Below are positions 10,043-20,092 of a DNA stretch of 37,839 bases, in pieces. Origin of the DNA: Magnetospira sp. (GTDB taxonomy: Bacteria; Pseudomonadota; Alphaproteobacteria; Rhodospirillales; Magnetospiraceae). The stretch lies in NCBI GenBank assembly GCA_028282245.1, contig JANQIL010000112.1, positions 1-37,839 of the forward strand. Reading direction: 5' to 3'. The notes under the pieces are model-generated. The model was given only the letters and a program-made list of their open reading frames with translations. It did no database searches and was not told the origin of the DNA. A program made the position numbers and the translations under genes. Positions within the stretch are counted from its first letter, which is position 1; each line of letters opens with the position of its first letter.

Positions 10043-10421
10043 TCCCGACGCACTCCCGAAGCAGGTTTCGCTCGAACGTACTGGTAATAACTCCGTAAGA
10101 ACAACACTTATGCACTAATAGCATGACCAATGATGAAAATGTTTTGAAAAAAGCGCGCCGCCCCTTGGTTCACACCGAAAAACACACTTCAAATAAATGA
10201 ATTCAAGGTTGATTTACATGGTGCCGAACGCGCTTGTCGACGAACACTCCATCGCGGCGACGGTAACGGTTTCGGATGGACGGCCTCGACTCCTCATACG
10301 GAGTCCATCGAGTTATCTGTTCGGATTTCATCTTGAGCCGCCATCGCGGCAGGGGCCCCGGCGAAGCGGACGAAGCCCGCGCCCGACGAGGGGTCGGGCA
10401 CCCGACTCCATCAGGTTCGCA
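10043..10421. other. Long intergenic gap between the chemoreceptor and dnaE
   Basis: These 379 bp hold no convincing gene. Bases about 10080-10220 are much richer in A and T than the surroundings and probably contain the chemoreceptor promoter, though I could not fix its hexamers. On the rightward strand a weak promoter-like pair exists (TTCACA at 10169-10174, 17 bp, AATAAA at 10192-10197) with no gene behind it. Nested dyads occur further on: GATGGAC 10275-10281 with GTCCATC 10303-10309, and an alternative GACTCC 10288-10293 with GGAGTC 10300-10305. The long frame read rightward across this gap and dnaE is antisense shadow. Confidence 0.5.
10381..10399. terminator. Hairpin downstream of dnaE
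   Basis: GCCCGAC (10381-10387) pairs perfectly with GTCGGGC (10393-10399) around the loop GAGGG, 22 bp past the dnaE stop. No T-tract follows on either strand, so it is at best a weak or factor-assisted terminator. Confidence 0.4.
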
Positions 10422-13400
10422 TCAGACCTCGCGCACCTCGATCACCCCGGGCAGGGTCATCAGGTTCTGGACCATGGACGGCGAGACGGCGAAGCGGTCG
10501 CGCAGGCGGAATTCGACCTCGGTCGCCGCGTCGAGGCGCGACACCAGGCGGATTTCGCCGCGCCCCTTGCGCTCGACGGACAGCAGCGTTTTCAGGCCAT
10601 CCAACGCGGTCGTGCCGTCCAGGCGGATGCGCAACCCGGCGTCGGTGCGCGCCACCACCTCGTCGAGCCGCTCCACCGATCCGGCCGTCAGGCGCAGGCG
10701 GTCGTTGTCGAACTCGGCGGCGGCGCGGATGAACAGCGAGTTGCCGGTTTCCAGAATATCGCGGGTCTGGGCCAGGGTTTCCGCGAACAGGGTCACGTCG
10801 AAGGTGCCGGAGGCATCCGACAGGGTCAGGAAGGCGTATCTGTTGTGGGTCTTCTGCGAGGTGCGCTCCTTCTTGGCGACCACCGTGCCGGCCAGCTTGA
10901 CCGCCCCCGAGCGCCCCGATGCCATCAGGTCGGCGCTCGCCGTCACCTCCAATCGGTCCAGGGCCTTGGCGTAGACGTCCAGGGGGTGGGCCGAAAGGTA
11001 GAAGCCGATGGCGTCGAACTCTTCCCTCAGGCGATCCATGGGCGGCCAGTCGGGGCCATCGGGAAGTTTCGGCTGGTTGGCGGTCAGTCCATCGCCGCCG
11101 AACATCCCCAACTGGTCGCTGTCGCGGTCCTGGGCCACCGCCGCGGCCTGACGGATCAAGGCCTCCAGGCCGTCGAACAGGCGCCTGCGGTTGGGTTCCA
11201 GGGAGTCGAAGGCGCCGGCCCGGATCAGGTTTTCCAGTTGCCGCTTGTTGACTCCGCGCACGTCGAGGCGCTCGAAAAAATCGAACACATCCTTGAACGG
11301 GCCGTTGGTCTCGCGCTCGCGGACCAGCGCCCGCATGGCCTCGGCGCCCACGTTCTTGATGGCCGCCAGGGCGTAGCGCACCGCCGAGGCGCCGGCGGCG
11401 TCGCGTTCCACCGCGAAGGCCACGTCGGAGGCATTGATGTCGGGCGGCCGGAGATCGATCCCGAGGCGCGCCAGTTCCTGTCGGAAACCGTTCAGCTTGT
11501 CGGTGTGGTTGAGGTCGAGCGTCATCGACGCGGCCAGGAACTCCGTCGGATGGTTGGCCTTCAGATAGGCGGTCTGATAGGCCACCATGGCATAGGCGGC
11601 GGCATGCGACTTGTTGAACCCGTAGGAGGCGAACTTGGCCACCAGGTCGAAGACCTCGGAGGCCTTGCGCTCCGGCACCCCCTTGGCGACGGCGCCATCG
11701 ACGAAGACCTTGCGCTGCTTCTCCATCTCCTCGGCGATCTTCTTGCCCATGGCGCGGCGCAGCAGATCGGCCGCGCCGAGGCTGTAGCCGGCCAATTCCT
11801 GGGCGATCTGCATCACCTGTTCCTGATAGATGATGATCCCGTAGGTCTCGCGAAGGATGCCCTCCAGGGTCGGATAGAGGTAGTCCGGCGCCTCCTGGCC
11901 GTGCTTGCGCCGGATATAGCTGGGAATATTGTCCATTGGTCCCGGACGGTAGAGGGCGACCACCGCGATGATGTCCTCCAGGCTGTCCGGTTTCATGCTT
12001 TTCAGCACGTCGCGCATGCCGGCGCTTTCCAACTGAAACACCCCCTGGGTCTCGGCCCGCCCCAGCAGATCGAAGGTCGGCCGATCGTCGAGCGGCAGCG
12101 CCAGGAGATCGATCCGCGTTCCGGTCTCGGCGATCAGGTCGACCGCGCGGGCCAGGACGGTCAGGGTCTTGAGGCCCAGGAAGTCGAACTTGACGAGCCC
12201 GGCGTTCTCGACATGCTTCATGTTGAACTGGGTCACCGGCATGTCGGAGCGCGGGTCGCGGTAGAGCGGCACCAGGTCGTCGAGCGGACGGTCGCCGATC
12301 ACCACGCCGGCGGCGTGGGTCGAGGCGTGGCGGTACAGACCCTCCAGCTTGAGCGCCGTTTCGGCGAGGTTGGCCACCGTCTCGTCGGCCGAGATCATCG
12401 CCTTCAGCGGCTCCTCGCCGTCGATGGCCTGCTTGAGGGTCACCGGCTTGGCCGGGTTGTTGGGAACCAGCTTGCAGATGCGGTCCACCTGCCCGTAGGG
12501 CATTTCCAGCACCCGGCCCACGTCGCGCAACGCGGCGCGCGCCTGCAACTTTCCGAAGGTGATGATCTGGGCCACCTTGTCGTGGCCGTACTTGTCCTGC
12601 ACGTATCGGATCACCTCGTCGCGGCGGTCCTGGCAGAAGTCGACATCGAAGTCGGGCATCGACACCCGCTCCGGATTGAGAAACCGCTCGAACAGCAGCC
12701 CGAAGCGCAACGGGTCGAGGTCGGTGATGGTCAGCGCCCAGGCGACCACCGAGCCGGCCCCCGAGCCGCGCCCCGGGCCGACCGGAATGCCGCGCGCCTT
12801 GGCCCACTGGATGAAGTCGGCGACGATCAGGAAATACCCCGGGAACCCCATCTGGGCGATCACGCCGAGTTCGTAGTCCAGGCGTTCCCGGTAGGGTCGG
12901 GCGAGGCGCCGCCGCTCGGCCTCGTCGGCGGCTGGCGGGAACACGCCGGCGACGAGCCGAGACTCCAGGCCGGCCACCGCCTGGACACGCAGTTCGGCCG
13001 CCTCGTCGCCGCCCTCCTCGCCGTGATACGGCGGCAGGATCGGCTTGATTTTCTCGACCATAAAGGCGCAGCGACGGGCGATCGCGAGGGTGTTGTCGGC
13101 CGCTTCCGGAAGATCGGCGAACAGGGCGCGCATCTCGGTTGCCGACTTGAAGCGGTGCTCGGGAGTCAGGCGGCGGCGCTCGGTCTGCGACAGGGTGGTT
13201 CCCTCGGCGATGCACAGCAGGGCATCGTGCGCCTCGTACATCTCGGCATCGGCGAAGAACGCCTCGTTGGTGGCCACCAGCGGCACGCCATGGCGATAGG
13301 CGAGGTCGAGCAGGCCGGGTTCGGTCCGCGCCTCGACCGCCGCCCCGTGGCGCTGGACCTCGACGTAAAGACGATCCCCGAAAGCCGCCTTGAGTCGCCC

Positions 13401-13892
13401 CAGCAGCGCCTCGGCGTCGTCCGTCTGGCCTTCCGCCAGACGGCGCCCGAGCGGTCCGGCGGCCCCGCCGGTCAGGCAGATCAGGCCGTCGTTGTGGATT
13501 TCCAGATCGGCCGGGTCGACATGCGGCGCGGCGCCCGGATCGGTGCCCAGGAACGCCTTGCTGACCAGCTTGATCAGATGCCGGTAGCCGGTCGCGTTCT
13601 GGCACAGCAGAACCAGCGGATCGGGCGGCGGCGCGATGGCCGGACCACGGGCGCCCGGCTGGACGTCGCCGCGCCCGAGCCCGAGCTGGCAACCGATGAT
13701 CGGCTGCACCCCGGCACCCGCCAGGGCGCCGGATGCCTCCATCGCCCCGAACAGATTGTTGGTGTCGGTGACCGCCACGGCCGGCATCCGGAAATCCAGG
13801 CACAGGCCCGGCAGATCCTTGACCTTGATCGCGCCCTCGGACAGCGAAAAGGCGGAGTGGACCCGGAGATGAACGAAATCGGCGTGGGGCAT
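10422..13892 (-). CDS. dnaE: DNA polymerase III alpha subunit
   Basis: DnaE is the replicative polymerase catalytic subunit. The product is 1156 residues, the usual DnaE1 length. The N-terminal PHP domain starts HADFVHLRVHSAFSLSEGAIK. The catalytic carboxylates are Asp414 and Asp416 in PDFDVDF, and GPGRGSGAGS precedes them. Later come YRPGPMDNIPSYIRRKHGQE, the MGKK segment, FNKSHAAAYAMVAYQTAYLKA, the helix-hairpin-helix region, the OB-fold (KLAGTVVAKKERTSQKTHNRYAFL) and a C-terminal tail ending LPGVIEVREV. I chose the ATG at 13892 because MPHADFVHLRVHS is the standard family N-terminus. An in-frame ATG at 13928 would add 12 residues, and neither has a strong ribosome binding site. It diverges from a histidine kinase gene. 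Confidence 0.97.
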   Translation of the reverse strand: MPHADFVHLRVHSAFSLSEGAIKVKDLPGLCLDFRMPAVAVTDTNNLFGAMEASGALAGAGVQPIIGCQLGLGRGDVQPGARGPAIAPPPDPLVLLCQNATGYRHLIKLVSKAFLGTDPGAAPHVDPADLEIHNDGLICLTGGAAGPLGRRLAEGQTDDAEALLGRLKAAFGDRLYVEVQRHGAAVEARTEPGLLDLAYRHGVPLVATNEAFFADAEMYEAHDALLCIAEGTTLSQTERRRLTPEHRFKSATEMRALFADLPEAADNTLAIARRCAFMVEKIKPILPPYHGEEGGDEAAELRVQAVAGLESRLVAGVFPPAADEAERRRLARPYRERLDYELGVIAQMGFPGYFLIVADFIQWAKARGIPVGPGRGSGAGSVVAWALTITDLDPLRFGLLFERFLNPERVSMPDFDVDFCQDRRDEVIRYVQDKYGHDKVAQIITFGKLQARAALRDVGRVLEMPYGQVDRICKLVPNNPAKPVTLKQAIDGEEPLKAMISADETVANLAETALKLEGLYRHASTHAAGVVIGDRPLDDLVPLYRDPRSDMPVTQFNMKHVENAGLVKFDFLGLKTLTVLARAVDLIAETGTRIDLLALPLDDRPTFDLLGRAETQGVFQLESAGMRDVLKSMKPDSLEDIIAVVALYRPGPMDNIPSYIRRKHGQEAPDYLYPTLEGILRETYGIIIYQEQVMQIAQELAGYSLGAADLLRRAMGKKIAEEMEKQRKVFVDGAVAKGVPERKASEVFDLVAKFASYGFNKSHAAAYAMVAYQTAYLKANHPTEFLAASMTLDLNHTDKLNGFRQELARLGIDLRPPDINASDVAFAVERDAAGASAVRYALAAIKNVGAEAMRALVRERETNGPFKDVFDFFERLDVRGVNKRQLENLIRAGAFDSLEPNRRRLFDGLEALIRQAAAVAQDRDSDQLGMFGGDGLTANQPKLPDGPDWPPMDRLREEFDAIGFYLSAHPLDVYAKALDRLEVTASADLMASGRSGAVKLAGTVVAKKERTSQKTHNRYAFLTLSDASGTFDVTLFAETLAQTRDILETGNSLFIRAAAEFDNDRLRLTAGSVERLDEVVARTDAGLRIRLDGTTALDGLKTLLSVERKGRGEIRLVSRLDAATEVEFRLRDRFAVSPSMVQNLMTLPGVIEVREV

Positions 13893-13961
13893 GGCCCCAG
13901 GATTCCACAGCCGAACCTCCACGGCCATATCGCGCGCGCGTTTTCCACAGAAAAAACGGCC

Positions 13962-13991
13962 TTGCGACCGAGGGTGGTGGTACCAAATAAT
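13962..13991 (+). promoter_or_regulatory. Possible promoter for the histidine kinase gene
   Basis: TTGCGA (13962-13967), an 18-bp spacer, then AATAAT (13986-13991) within an A+T-rich stretch of the dnaE/kinase divergent gap. The -10 matches five of six positions and the -35 four of six. It would give a leader of about 105 nt. Confidence 0.4.
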
Positions 13992-14103
13992 AAACACTTG
14001 GATAATTTGAAATCCCTTTCCTCCGCGATAGACCGCGGCACACGATATGGCGAACCGCCGAATCGAGCATCGGCACGGAATCGCCCTCGTTAAGGAGCTC
14101 CGC

Positions 14104-15972
14104 GTGAACAACGAACCCGTCGCGTCGCTTCCCGAGGTCAACGACTCAACGTTCCGCGAACTTGTCGAGAGGCACGAGGATCTGATTTGCGTATTCGTAT
14201 CGGGCGGCACCCTGCTGTTCGCCAACGCGGCGTATCGCCGTTTTTTCGGGCTGCGACCCGAGGCGGTCCGGGGATTCGACTTCACGCGGTTCATTCCACC
14301 GGAGGACCGAGACGCGGCCTTGAATCACCTCCGGTCGTTCACTCCCGAGAGCCCGAGCCAGACCCAGGAGCATTGGGTCGTCGGCGCGGGCTCCAAGATC
14401 AGGCTGTTTCAGTGGCGCAACACGGCGACCTTCGACGCCGAGGGGCGCGCGGCCCTATTCGTGTCGGTGGGGCGCGACATCACGGACCGCAAGCGGGCCG
14501 AGGACGCCCTGCGGGATAGCGAGGAGCGTTTCCGCCGCCTGTACGAGAACGCGCCCCTGGCCTATCAGTCCCTGAACGCGGACGGACACATCCTGGATGT
14601 CAACGCCGCCTGGCTCGACATGCTCGGCTACGCGCGCGACGAGGTGCGCGGACGCCCCATCGGCGATTTCCTGACCCCCGAAAGTCGACGGGCCCTCGAC
14701 GAGCGGTTCCCGCGCTTTCTCAAGGCCGGCGCGGTGCACGAAGCGGAGTTCGAATTCCTGTGCCGCGACGGCTCGACGCGGATCGCCGTCATCGAGGGCA
14801 CGATCAGCACCGACGAGGACGGACGCCTGTTCCAAACGCATTGCATTCTAAGCGACATAAGCGAAATGCGGCGGTCGGCCGAGCGCCTTTTCTTCCAGGC
14901 GAAGCTGTTGGAAAACGTTCGCGAGTCCGTCATCGCGACCGACCTCGACAGGCACATCACCTATTGGGGCGGCGGCGCCGAGAGCCTTTACGGATATACC
15001 GCCGACGAGGCCGTCGGCAAGCATATCAGCTTCATTTTCGAAACCCCGGACGACGGCATCGATCACGACATCCGTTCCTCCGTCCTGGCGGACGGAGAAT
15101 GGCGCGGCCATGTCCACAAGAAAAGATGCGACGGCACCGCGTTCATCAGCGACACGCGGATTTCCCTGGTCCGCGACGCGGCCGGCAACCCGATCGGCTT
15201 CGTCGGCGTCGATCACGACATCACCCGGCTGATCGCGATCGAGGAGAACCTGCGCCGCAAAAATCTGGACCTTGAGCGGTCCAACGCGGAGTTGGAGGCC
15301 TTCGCCTACGCCGCGTCGCATGACCTGCGGGAACCGTTGCGCAATCTGACCAGCTATTCGGACCTGCTCGGCCAGCGGCTTGGCGGCCGTCTGTCCGAGA
15401 ACGAGCAGGAGTACCTGAAATTCATCCGCGACGGCGCGATGCGCATGGACCATCTGGTCCGCGACCTGCTCGGATATTCGCGGGCCGGCCGTCTGGGCGA
15501 GCCGGCGTCGCGGCTGGACAGCCGAGAGGTGCTTGACATGGCGGTCGGGATCCTGCGCACGCAGTTCGAGGAATACGGCGCCACCCTCGAGGTGACGACC
15601 CGGCTTCCCATTGTCACGGCGAGCCGTAACGAGTTGCAGCGGCTGTTCGTCAACTTGCTCGCGAATGCCCTCAAATACCGATCCGCCGACCGGGCGCCAC
15701 GGATTTCGATCGCCTGCCTCCGCGAGGCCGGCATGTGGCGGTTTTCGATCCGCGACAACGGAATCGGCATCCCCCTGGACAAGGGCTTCGAGGAACGGAT
15801 CTTCCGGCTGTTCCAGCGCCTGCACCCGCAGGAGGCGCACGGCGGCGGCACCGGCGTCGGACTCGCGCTTGTCAAGAAGATCGTCGAACGTCACGGCGGC
15901 CGCATCTGGGTCGAATCGGACGGACCGGAAACCGGCGCGACGTTCCATTTCACGCTGCCGGCCGACGACTGA
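14104..15972 (+). CDS. Triple-PAS sensor histidine kinase, soluble, orphan
   Basis: This is a 622-residue kinase with no transmembrane helix, so it should sense a cytosolic cue. Three PAS domains run at about 15-130, 138-257 and 262-380; the first two end in the PAC-like DITDRKRAEDAL and DISEMRRSAERL, the third in DHDITRLIAIEENL. A short coiled coil (381-398) leads to the HisKA domain, with phospho-accepting His406 in YAASHDLREPLRNL. The ATPase domain has the N-box NLLANALKYR (517-526), DNGIGIP (551-557) and GGTGVGLAL (581-589). The dimerisation region resembles that of bacteriophytochrome kinases, but no chromophore domain is present. I chose GTG at 14104 because AAGGAG at 14092-14097 lies 6 nt before it; the frame is open to 14047. 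No response regulator lies beside it. Confidence 0.9.
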   Translation: MNNEPVASLPEVNDSTFRELVERHEDLICVFVSGGTLLFANAAYRRFFGLRPEAVRGFDFTRFIPPEDRDAALNHLRSFTPESPSQTQEHWVVGAGSKIRLFQWRNTATFDAEGRAALFVSVGRDITDRKRAEDALRDSEERFRRLYENAPLAYQSLNADGHILDVNAAWLDMLGYARDEVRGRPIGDFLTPESRRALDERFPRFLKAGAVHEAEFEFLCRDGSTRIAVIEGTISTDEDGRLFQTHCILSDISEMRRSAERLFFQAKLLENVRESVIATDLDRHITYWGGGAESLYGYTADEAVGKHISFIFETPDDGIDHDIRSSVLADGEWRGHVHKKRCDGTAFISDTRISLVRDAAGNPIGFVGVDHDITRLIAIEENLRRKNLDLERSNAELEAFAYAASHDLREPLRNLTSYSDLLGQRLGGRLSENEQEYLKFIRDGAMRMDHLVRDLLGYSRAGRLGEPASRLDSREVLDMAVGILRTQFEEYGATLEVTTRLPIVTASRNELQRLFVNLLANALKYRSADRAPRISIACLREAGMWRFSIRDNGIGIPLDKGFEERIFRLFQRLHPQEAHGGGTGVGLALVKKIVERHGGRIWVESDGPETGATFHFTLPADD

Positions 15973-15976
15973 TACG

Positions 15977-16001
15977 AAACCCGAATCATTGAGTCGGGTT
16001 T
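15977..16001. terminator. Bidirectional hairpin between the kinase gene and mlaC
   Basis: AAACCCGA (15977-15984) pairs perfectly with TCGGGTTT (15994-16001) over a 9-nt loop, 4 bp past the kinase stop. It sits between convergent genes. Only three T's end the right arm on the plus strand, so termination strength is uncertain. Confidence 0.6.
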
Positions 16002-16053
16002 CCCGCCCCTCGCCGGGCGCGCGCCATGTCGCCGGGGCCACGGCGCCGAGAGA

Positions 16054-16695
16054 CTACCGCGTGGTCTTGCCGAGGTCCGAGGTCTTCCGGCGCAGCACGT
16101 CGAGCAGACCGGCGACGCTGCGGCCCTCTCGGCTGATCACCGAGCCGAATTCCGAGCGCTGGGTCTGGGCCATGCTGACTCCCTCGACGATCACGTCATA
16201 GATGCGGTAGGACGCGCCCTGGCCGGCCGCCCGAACCCGCCAGTCGACCCGCACCTGCTGGCCGTCGCCCGGCCGCTTGAGCAGGGAATGGACCATCAGG
16301 TCGGCCTCGCCGATGGTTTCGCTGCCGACGATTTCCAGGTGTTCGCCGGCATACTCCGAAAACCGGTCCACGTAGGTGACGACGATCAGATCCTCGAACA
16401 GGGCCAGGTATTCCGCCTTTTCCTCCGGGGTCGCCCGGTTCCAGTAACGCCCGAGCACCCAGCGGCCGATCGCCTCGACGGCGAAGTGGTCGTTCAGGAT
16501 GCCGCGAAAGATCGTCATCCGCTCGTCGCGCGGCCGATCGAGATCGGTCAACAGGTCGATCGCCTTCTCGGCCATCGATTCGATGAACCGCCCCTCGTCG
16601 CCACTGTTGGCCGGTGCCGGACAGGGGGCGACGACGAGAAGGGCGAAGGCGGCGAACACGATCAGGAAACGGCGTCGGATGATCATCGGGGTCAT
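16054..16695 (-). CDS. mlaC: MlaC/Ttg2D-family periplasmic phospholipid-binding protein
   Basis: MlaC shuttles phospholipids across the periplasm between the outer-membrane MlaA complex and the inner-membrane MlaFEDB transporter. The 213-residue product has a signal peptide (MIIRRRFLIVFAAFALLVVAPCP, cleavage probably near PANS). The mature helical part contains MTIFRGILNDHFAVEAIGRW, LGRYWNRATPEEKAEYLALF and the sheet segment YRIYDVIVEGVSMAQTQRSEF, which are typical of the family. It starts 3 bp after mlaA ends, so the two share a transcript. An in-frame ATG 9 bp inside is an equally possible start. No mlaFED genes are in the window. Confidence 0.92.
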   Translation of the reverse strand: MTPMIIRRRFLIVFAAFALLVVAPCPAPANSGDEGRFIESMAEKAIDLLTDLDRPRDERMTIFRGILNDHFAVEAIGRWVLGRYWNRATPEEKAEYLALFEDLIVVTYVDRFSEYAGEHLEIVGSETIGEADLMVHSLLKRPGDGQQVRVDWRVRAAGQGASYRIYDVIVEGVSMAQTQRSEFGSVISREGRSVAGLLDVLRRKTSDLGKTTR

Positions 16696-16698
16696 GCC

Positions 16699-17523
16699 TC
16701 AAAAGGAGTCGGTGATTCGTGAAACCTTGGCATCGGGATCGGGCGCGGGGCCATCGAGGCGCCCGGTCCCGGGGCCATCGGGCGGCCCGTCGAGGCCGCC
16801 GTTTCGGATTTCGTCGGCGCGCCGCTGCCGGTACAGGCTGCGCAGCGCCGCGTAATGGTCGAGCGACGACCTCTCCAGGTCCGCGAGGATGGCGTCGTTG
16901 CGGGCCCGCAGGTCGACCGCCCGCATGGCGCCGCGCGCGTAGGCGACCGCCCGGCGGCCGGTCGAGTGGGCCCACCAGTTGAAGGGATCGACAAGGAAAT
17001 CGACCGCGATGCCCACCGCGTCGCGGGAATTGGACGGCCCCAGCAGCGGCAGCATCAGGTAAGGACCCTCGTCGGCGCCCCATGTCGCGAGAGTCTGTCC
17101 GAAATCCTCCTCATGCCGGGGATAGCCCATCCCGGTCGCCGGATCGCGCAGGCCGCCCAGTCCGGCCGTGGTGTTGACGGCGAAGCGGCTCGCCGTGGTC
17201 CAGGCCCGATCCGTCTCGCCCTGCAAAAGATCGTTGAACAGGATGACCGGGGCCTGAAGGTTGGCGAGCGCGTTGTGAACGCCCTCGCGGATCGGCGGCG
17301 GGATCAGGCCACCGTAGAATCCGGCCAGCGGCCGCAGCAGCAGGGTGTCGAAACCCCGGTTGAAAAAGAAAATCGCCCGGTTGGCCGGCTCCAGGGGATC
17401 GTTGATCCGCTCGTGATCGGCGACCGCCTCCGGGTCGTCGGACGGCGGCGGAGTGGCGCAAGCGCCCAGGACAAGACCGGTCGCCGCGAAAATTCCGAGC
17501 CAAGCGATCCCGTTGCGGGACAT
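16699..17523 (-). CDS. mlaA: MlaA/VacJ-family outer-membrane lipoprotein
   Basis: MlaA removes mislocalised phospholipids from the outer leaflet of the outer membrane and passes them to MlaC. The 274-residue product begins MSRNGIAWLGIF with the lipobox LVLGAC, so Cys22 is the likely lipidated residue. The family core follows: NDPLEPANRAIFFFNRGFD, then RFAVNTTAGLGGLRDPA, EDFGQTLATWG and GPYLMLPLLGPSN. The C-terminal tail (about 245-268) is low in complexity, rich in Gly, Pro and Asp. I chose ATG 17523 because GGGAGG lies upstream and the lipobox is then correctly placed. The open frame extends 15 codons further without a better start. It is the first gene of the mlaA-mlaC pair and diverges from metF over a 250-bp gap without clear promoter hexamers. 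Confidence 0.94.
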   Translation of the reverse strand: MSRNGIAWLGIFAATGLVLGACATPPPSDDPEAVADHERINDPLEPANRAIFFFNRGFDTLLLRPLAGFYGGLIPPPIREGVHNALANLQAPVILFNDLLQGETDRAWTTASRFAVNTTAGLGGLRDPATGMGYPRHEEDFGQTLATWGADEGPYLMLPLLGPSNSRDAVGIAVDFLVDPFNWWAHSTGRRAVAYARGAMRAVDLRARNDAILADLERSSLDHYAALRSLYRQRRADEIRNGGLDGPPDGPGTGRLDGPAPDPDAKVSRITDSF

Positions 17524-17530
17524 CCCGTGA

Positions 17531-18691
<1,161 letters not shown>

Positions 18692-18697
18692 TTGATT

Positions 18698-18715
18698 CCT
18701 CCGCGCGGGCGGAGG
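18698..18715. terminator. Hairpin between the convergent metF and secreted-protein genes
   Basis: CCTCCGC (18698-18704) pairs perfectly with GCGGAGG (18709-18715) around a 4-nt loop, 6 bp past the metF stop. The other gene ends at 18735. There is no T-tract, so it is a terminator candidate by position and stem only. Confidence 0.5.
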
Positions 18716-18734
18716 CAAGGCGCGAGAAACGATT

Positions 18735-19931
18735 TCAGCGATCCAGGAAATATCGATGGACGACTTCGGCAGGTTCCCGCCGGGCGACATCGATTCTGGC
18801 GCTAACCGTGTAGATGCCGCTGTCCCGCGCGATGTGCTCCGGAGGCAAAAAGGCCTTGCCGGTCAGCCCGTGTTTTTCCGACCGGGAGAGAACCATCGTT
18901 CCAAGGTTCACGCTTTCGCCGGACGGGGAGTGCAGCGCGATGGAGATTTGGCCATCCGTCTCCGGCGGCATGACGGCAAACATGATGACATGAGGGACGT
19001 CGTCTTTCTCGAAGTCGTTTTCAAGAAAGTCGAACGATCCCATAAATTCATCGTAGGAATTTACATGTTCCAAAAAATCGGAATCATGTGCCGTCGATAA
19101 AACAATCTTGAGTTCATCCACCGAATTCGAAACATTTTCGTTCTTGGAATACATCTTGGAGTGGGCCTGGAACAGGTCACGCCTCAGGAATCGCCCGATA
19201 TCCGAGGATGGGTCGGTGGCGATGGCCCGTTCCATCATCGCCTTGACCGCGCCGTGCTGGTGCGCGTAGCTGCTCATGGACCAGAGCGCCGCCGAGCCCA
19301 TGACCAAATCGCGCAGGCCATCGTCGTCGAGCGTTTCGAAAATGGGCTTGACGCGCTCCATCCGTCTCCATCGCCGGGCTTTCGAGACCGCGAACATTTG
19401 GCCGATATCCACCCGGCCGCGTTGGACGCGCTCCATGAGATCCTCCAAAATCCGCCGCGCATAAGCGACATCCCCGGTGGCGGAAAACGCCCCCCACAAC
19501 ATATCCTGATCGGACGGGCCGCGGACGGGCCGCGCCAGAAGCGAACGTGGCGCGCCGGAAAGCTTGCGCAGGAAGTCCTCCCCAAAATCGTTTCGCCGGG
19601 AATAGTCCATTGCAATGTCCTTGAACCCCGCATGGGCAAGCGCGACGGCCACGATTTTCCTGGTCTGTTCCTCGTAGGGATGATCCATCCAGCGTTCCAG
19701 TTGGTCCGGGTACTTGGCCGCCAGACCGGCCAGGAACCCAATCATGACGGGGGCGCCTTTCCTGGAACTTGTCTTTTTCGCTTCCTCCAGTTGCCTTATC
19801 AGCCCGGAAATCTCGCTCAGGTCCGGAGACTGGTAAAAAAAGATCGTGCGCTCGAAAACATCGCCGCGAGCGGAATGACCGCCTATCCAGGGAAGCAGGC
19901 AGATGACAAGCCACGTCAGGAATCGAGGCAT
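18735..19931 (-). CDS. Uncharacterised secreted protein, helical domain plus beta-rich C-terminal domain
   Basis: I do not recognise a named function for this 398-residue protein. A signal peptide is clear (MPRFLTWLVICLLPWIGGHSARG, cleavage near residue 23). Residues about 30-265 look like stacked helices, with PVMIGFLAGLAAKYPDQLERWM and DMLWGAFSATGDVAYARRIL. That second segment feels like the core of a widespread uncharacterised bacterial family, but this is from memory. Residues about 300-398 read as beta strands with a hydrophobic-alternating pattern, possibly an Ig-like or carbohydrate-binding fold. There are no further transmembrane helices. The ATG at 19931 has GGAAGG 9 nt upstream. The gene lies opposite to metF and metH, between them, and is visibly richer in A+T, especially 19000-19160 and the upstream 19930-20015. 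That suggests later acquisition. Confidence 0.8.
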   Translation of the reverse strand: MPRFLTWLVICLLPWIGGHSARGDVFERTIFFYQSPDLSEISGLIRQLEEAKKTSSRKGAPVMIGFLAGLAAKYPDQLERWMDHPYEEQTRKIVAVALAHAGFKDIAMDYSRRNDFGEDFLRKLSGAPRSLLARPVRGPSDQDMLWGAFSATGDVAYARRILEDLMERVQRGRVDIGQMFAVSKARRWRRMERVKPIFETLDDDGLRDLVMGSAALWSMSSYAHQHGAVKAMMERAIATDPSSDIGRFLRRDLFQAHSKMYSKNENVSNSVDELKIVLSTAHDSDFLEHVNSYDEFMGSFDFLENDFEKDDVPHVIMFAVMPPETDGQISIALHSPSGESVNLGTMVLSRSEKHGLTGKAFLPPEHIARDSGIYTVSARIDVARREPAEVVHRYFLDR

Positions 19932-20020
19932 TATTCAAACCCTTCCAAAAAAGAGAAACATTTCCTAAAAACTTTCAAAAGCGAGAAAAAATAGTGCCAA
20001 AATCGAAATCTCGCAAGTCG

Positions 20021-20092
20021 GTTGCCGGCCCCGATCCGATCCGCGACGTCAGGGACAAATTGCGCCACCCGGCAACATTGGCTAGGGTGCGC
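20021..20092 (+). promoter_or_regulatory. Possible structured leader upstream of metH
   Basis: GTTGCCGG (20021-20028) is perfectly complementary to CCGGCAAC (20069-20076). GCGC(C)ACCC (20062-20070) is complementary, with one bulged C, to GGGTGCGC (20085-20092). The two helices interleave, so the RNA could form an H-type pseudoknot or two competing hairpins. TGCGCCAC is also a direct repeat at 20061-20068 and 20088-20095. The element ends 37 bp before the metH start. It does not show the conserved cores I know for SAM-I, SAM-II, SAH or cobalamin riboswitches. Confidence 0.35.

Noticed and set aside
10197..14093. Very long open frame of 1298 codons on the plus strand
   Set aside because: It is antisense to dnaE, which has unmistakable motifs. 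The translation is low-complexity, rich in Arg, Gly, His and Gln, as expected of high-GC shadow frames.
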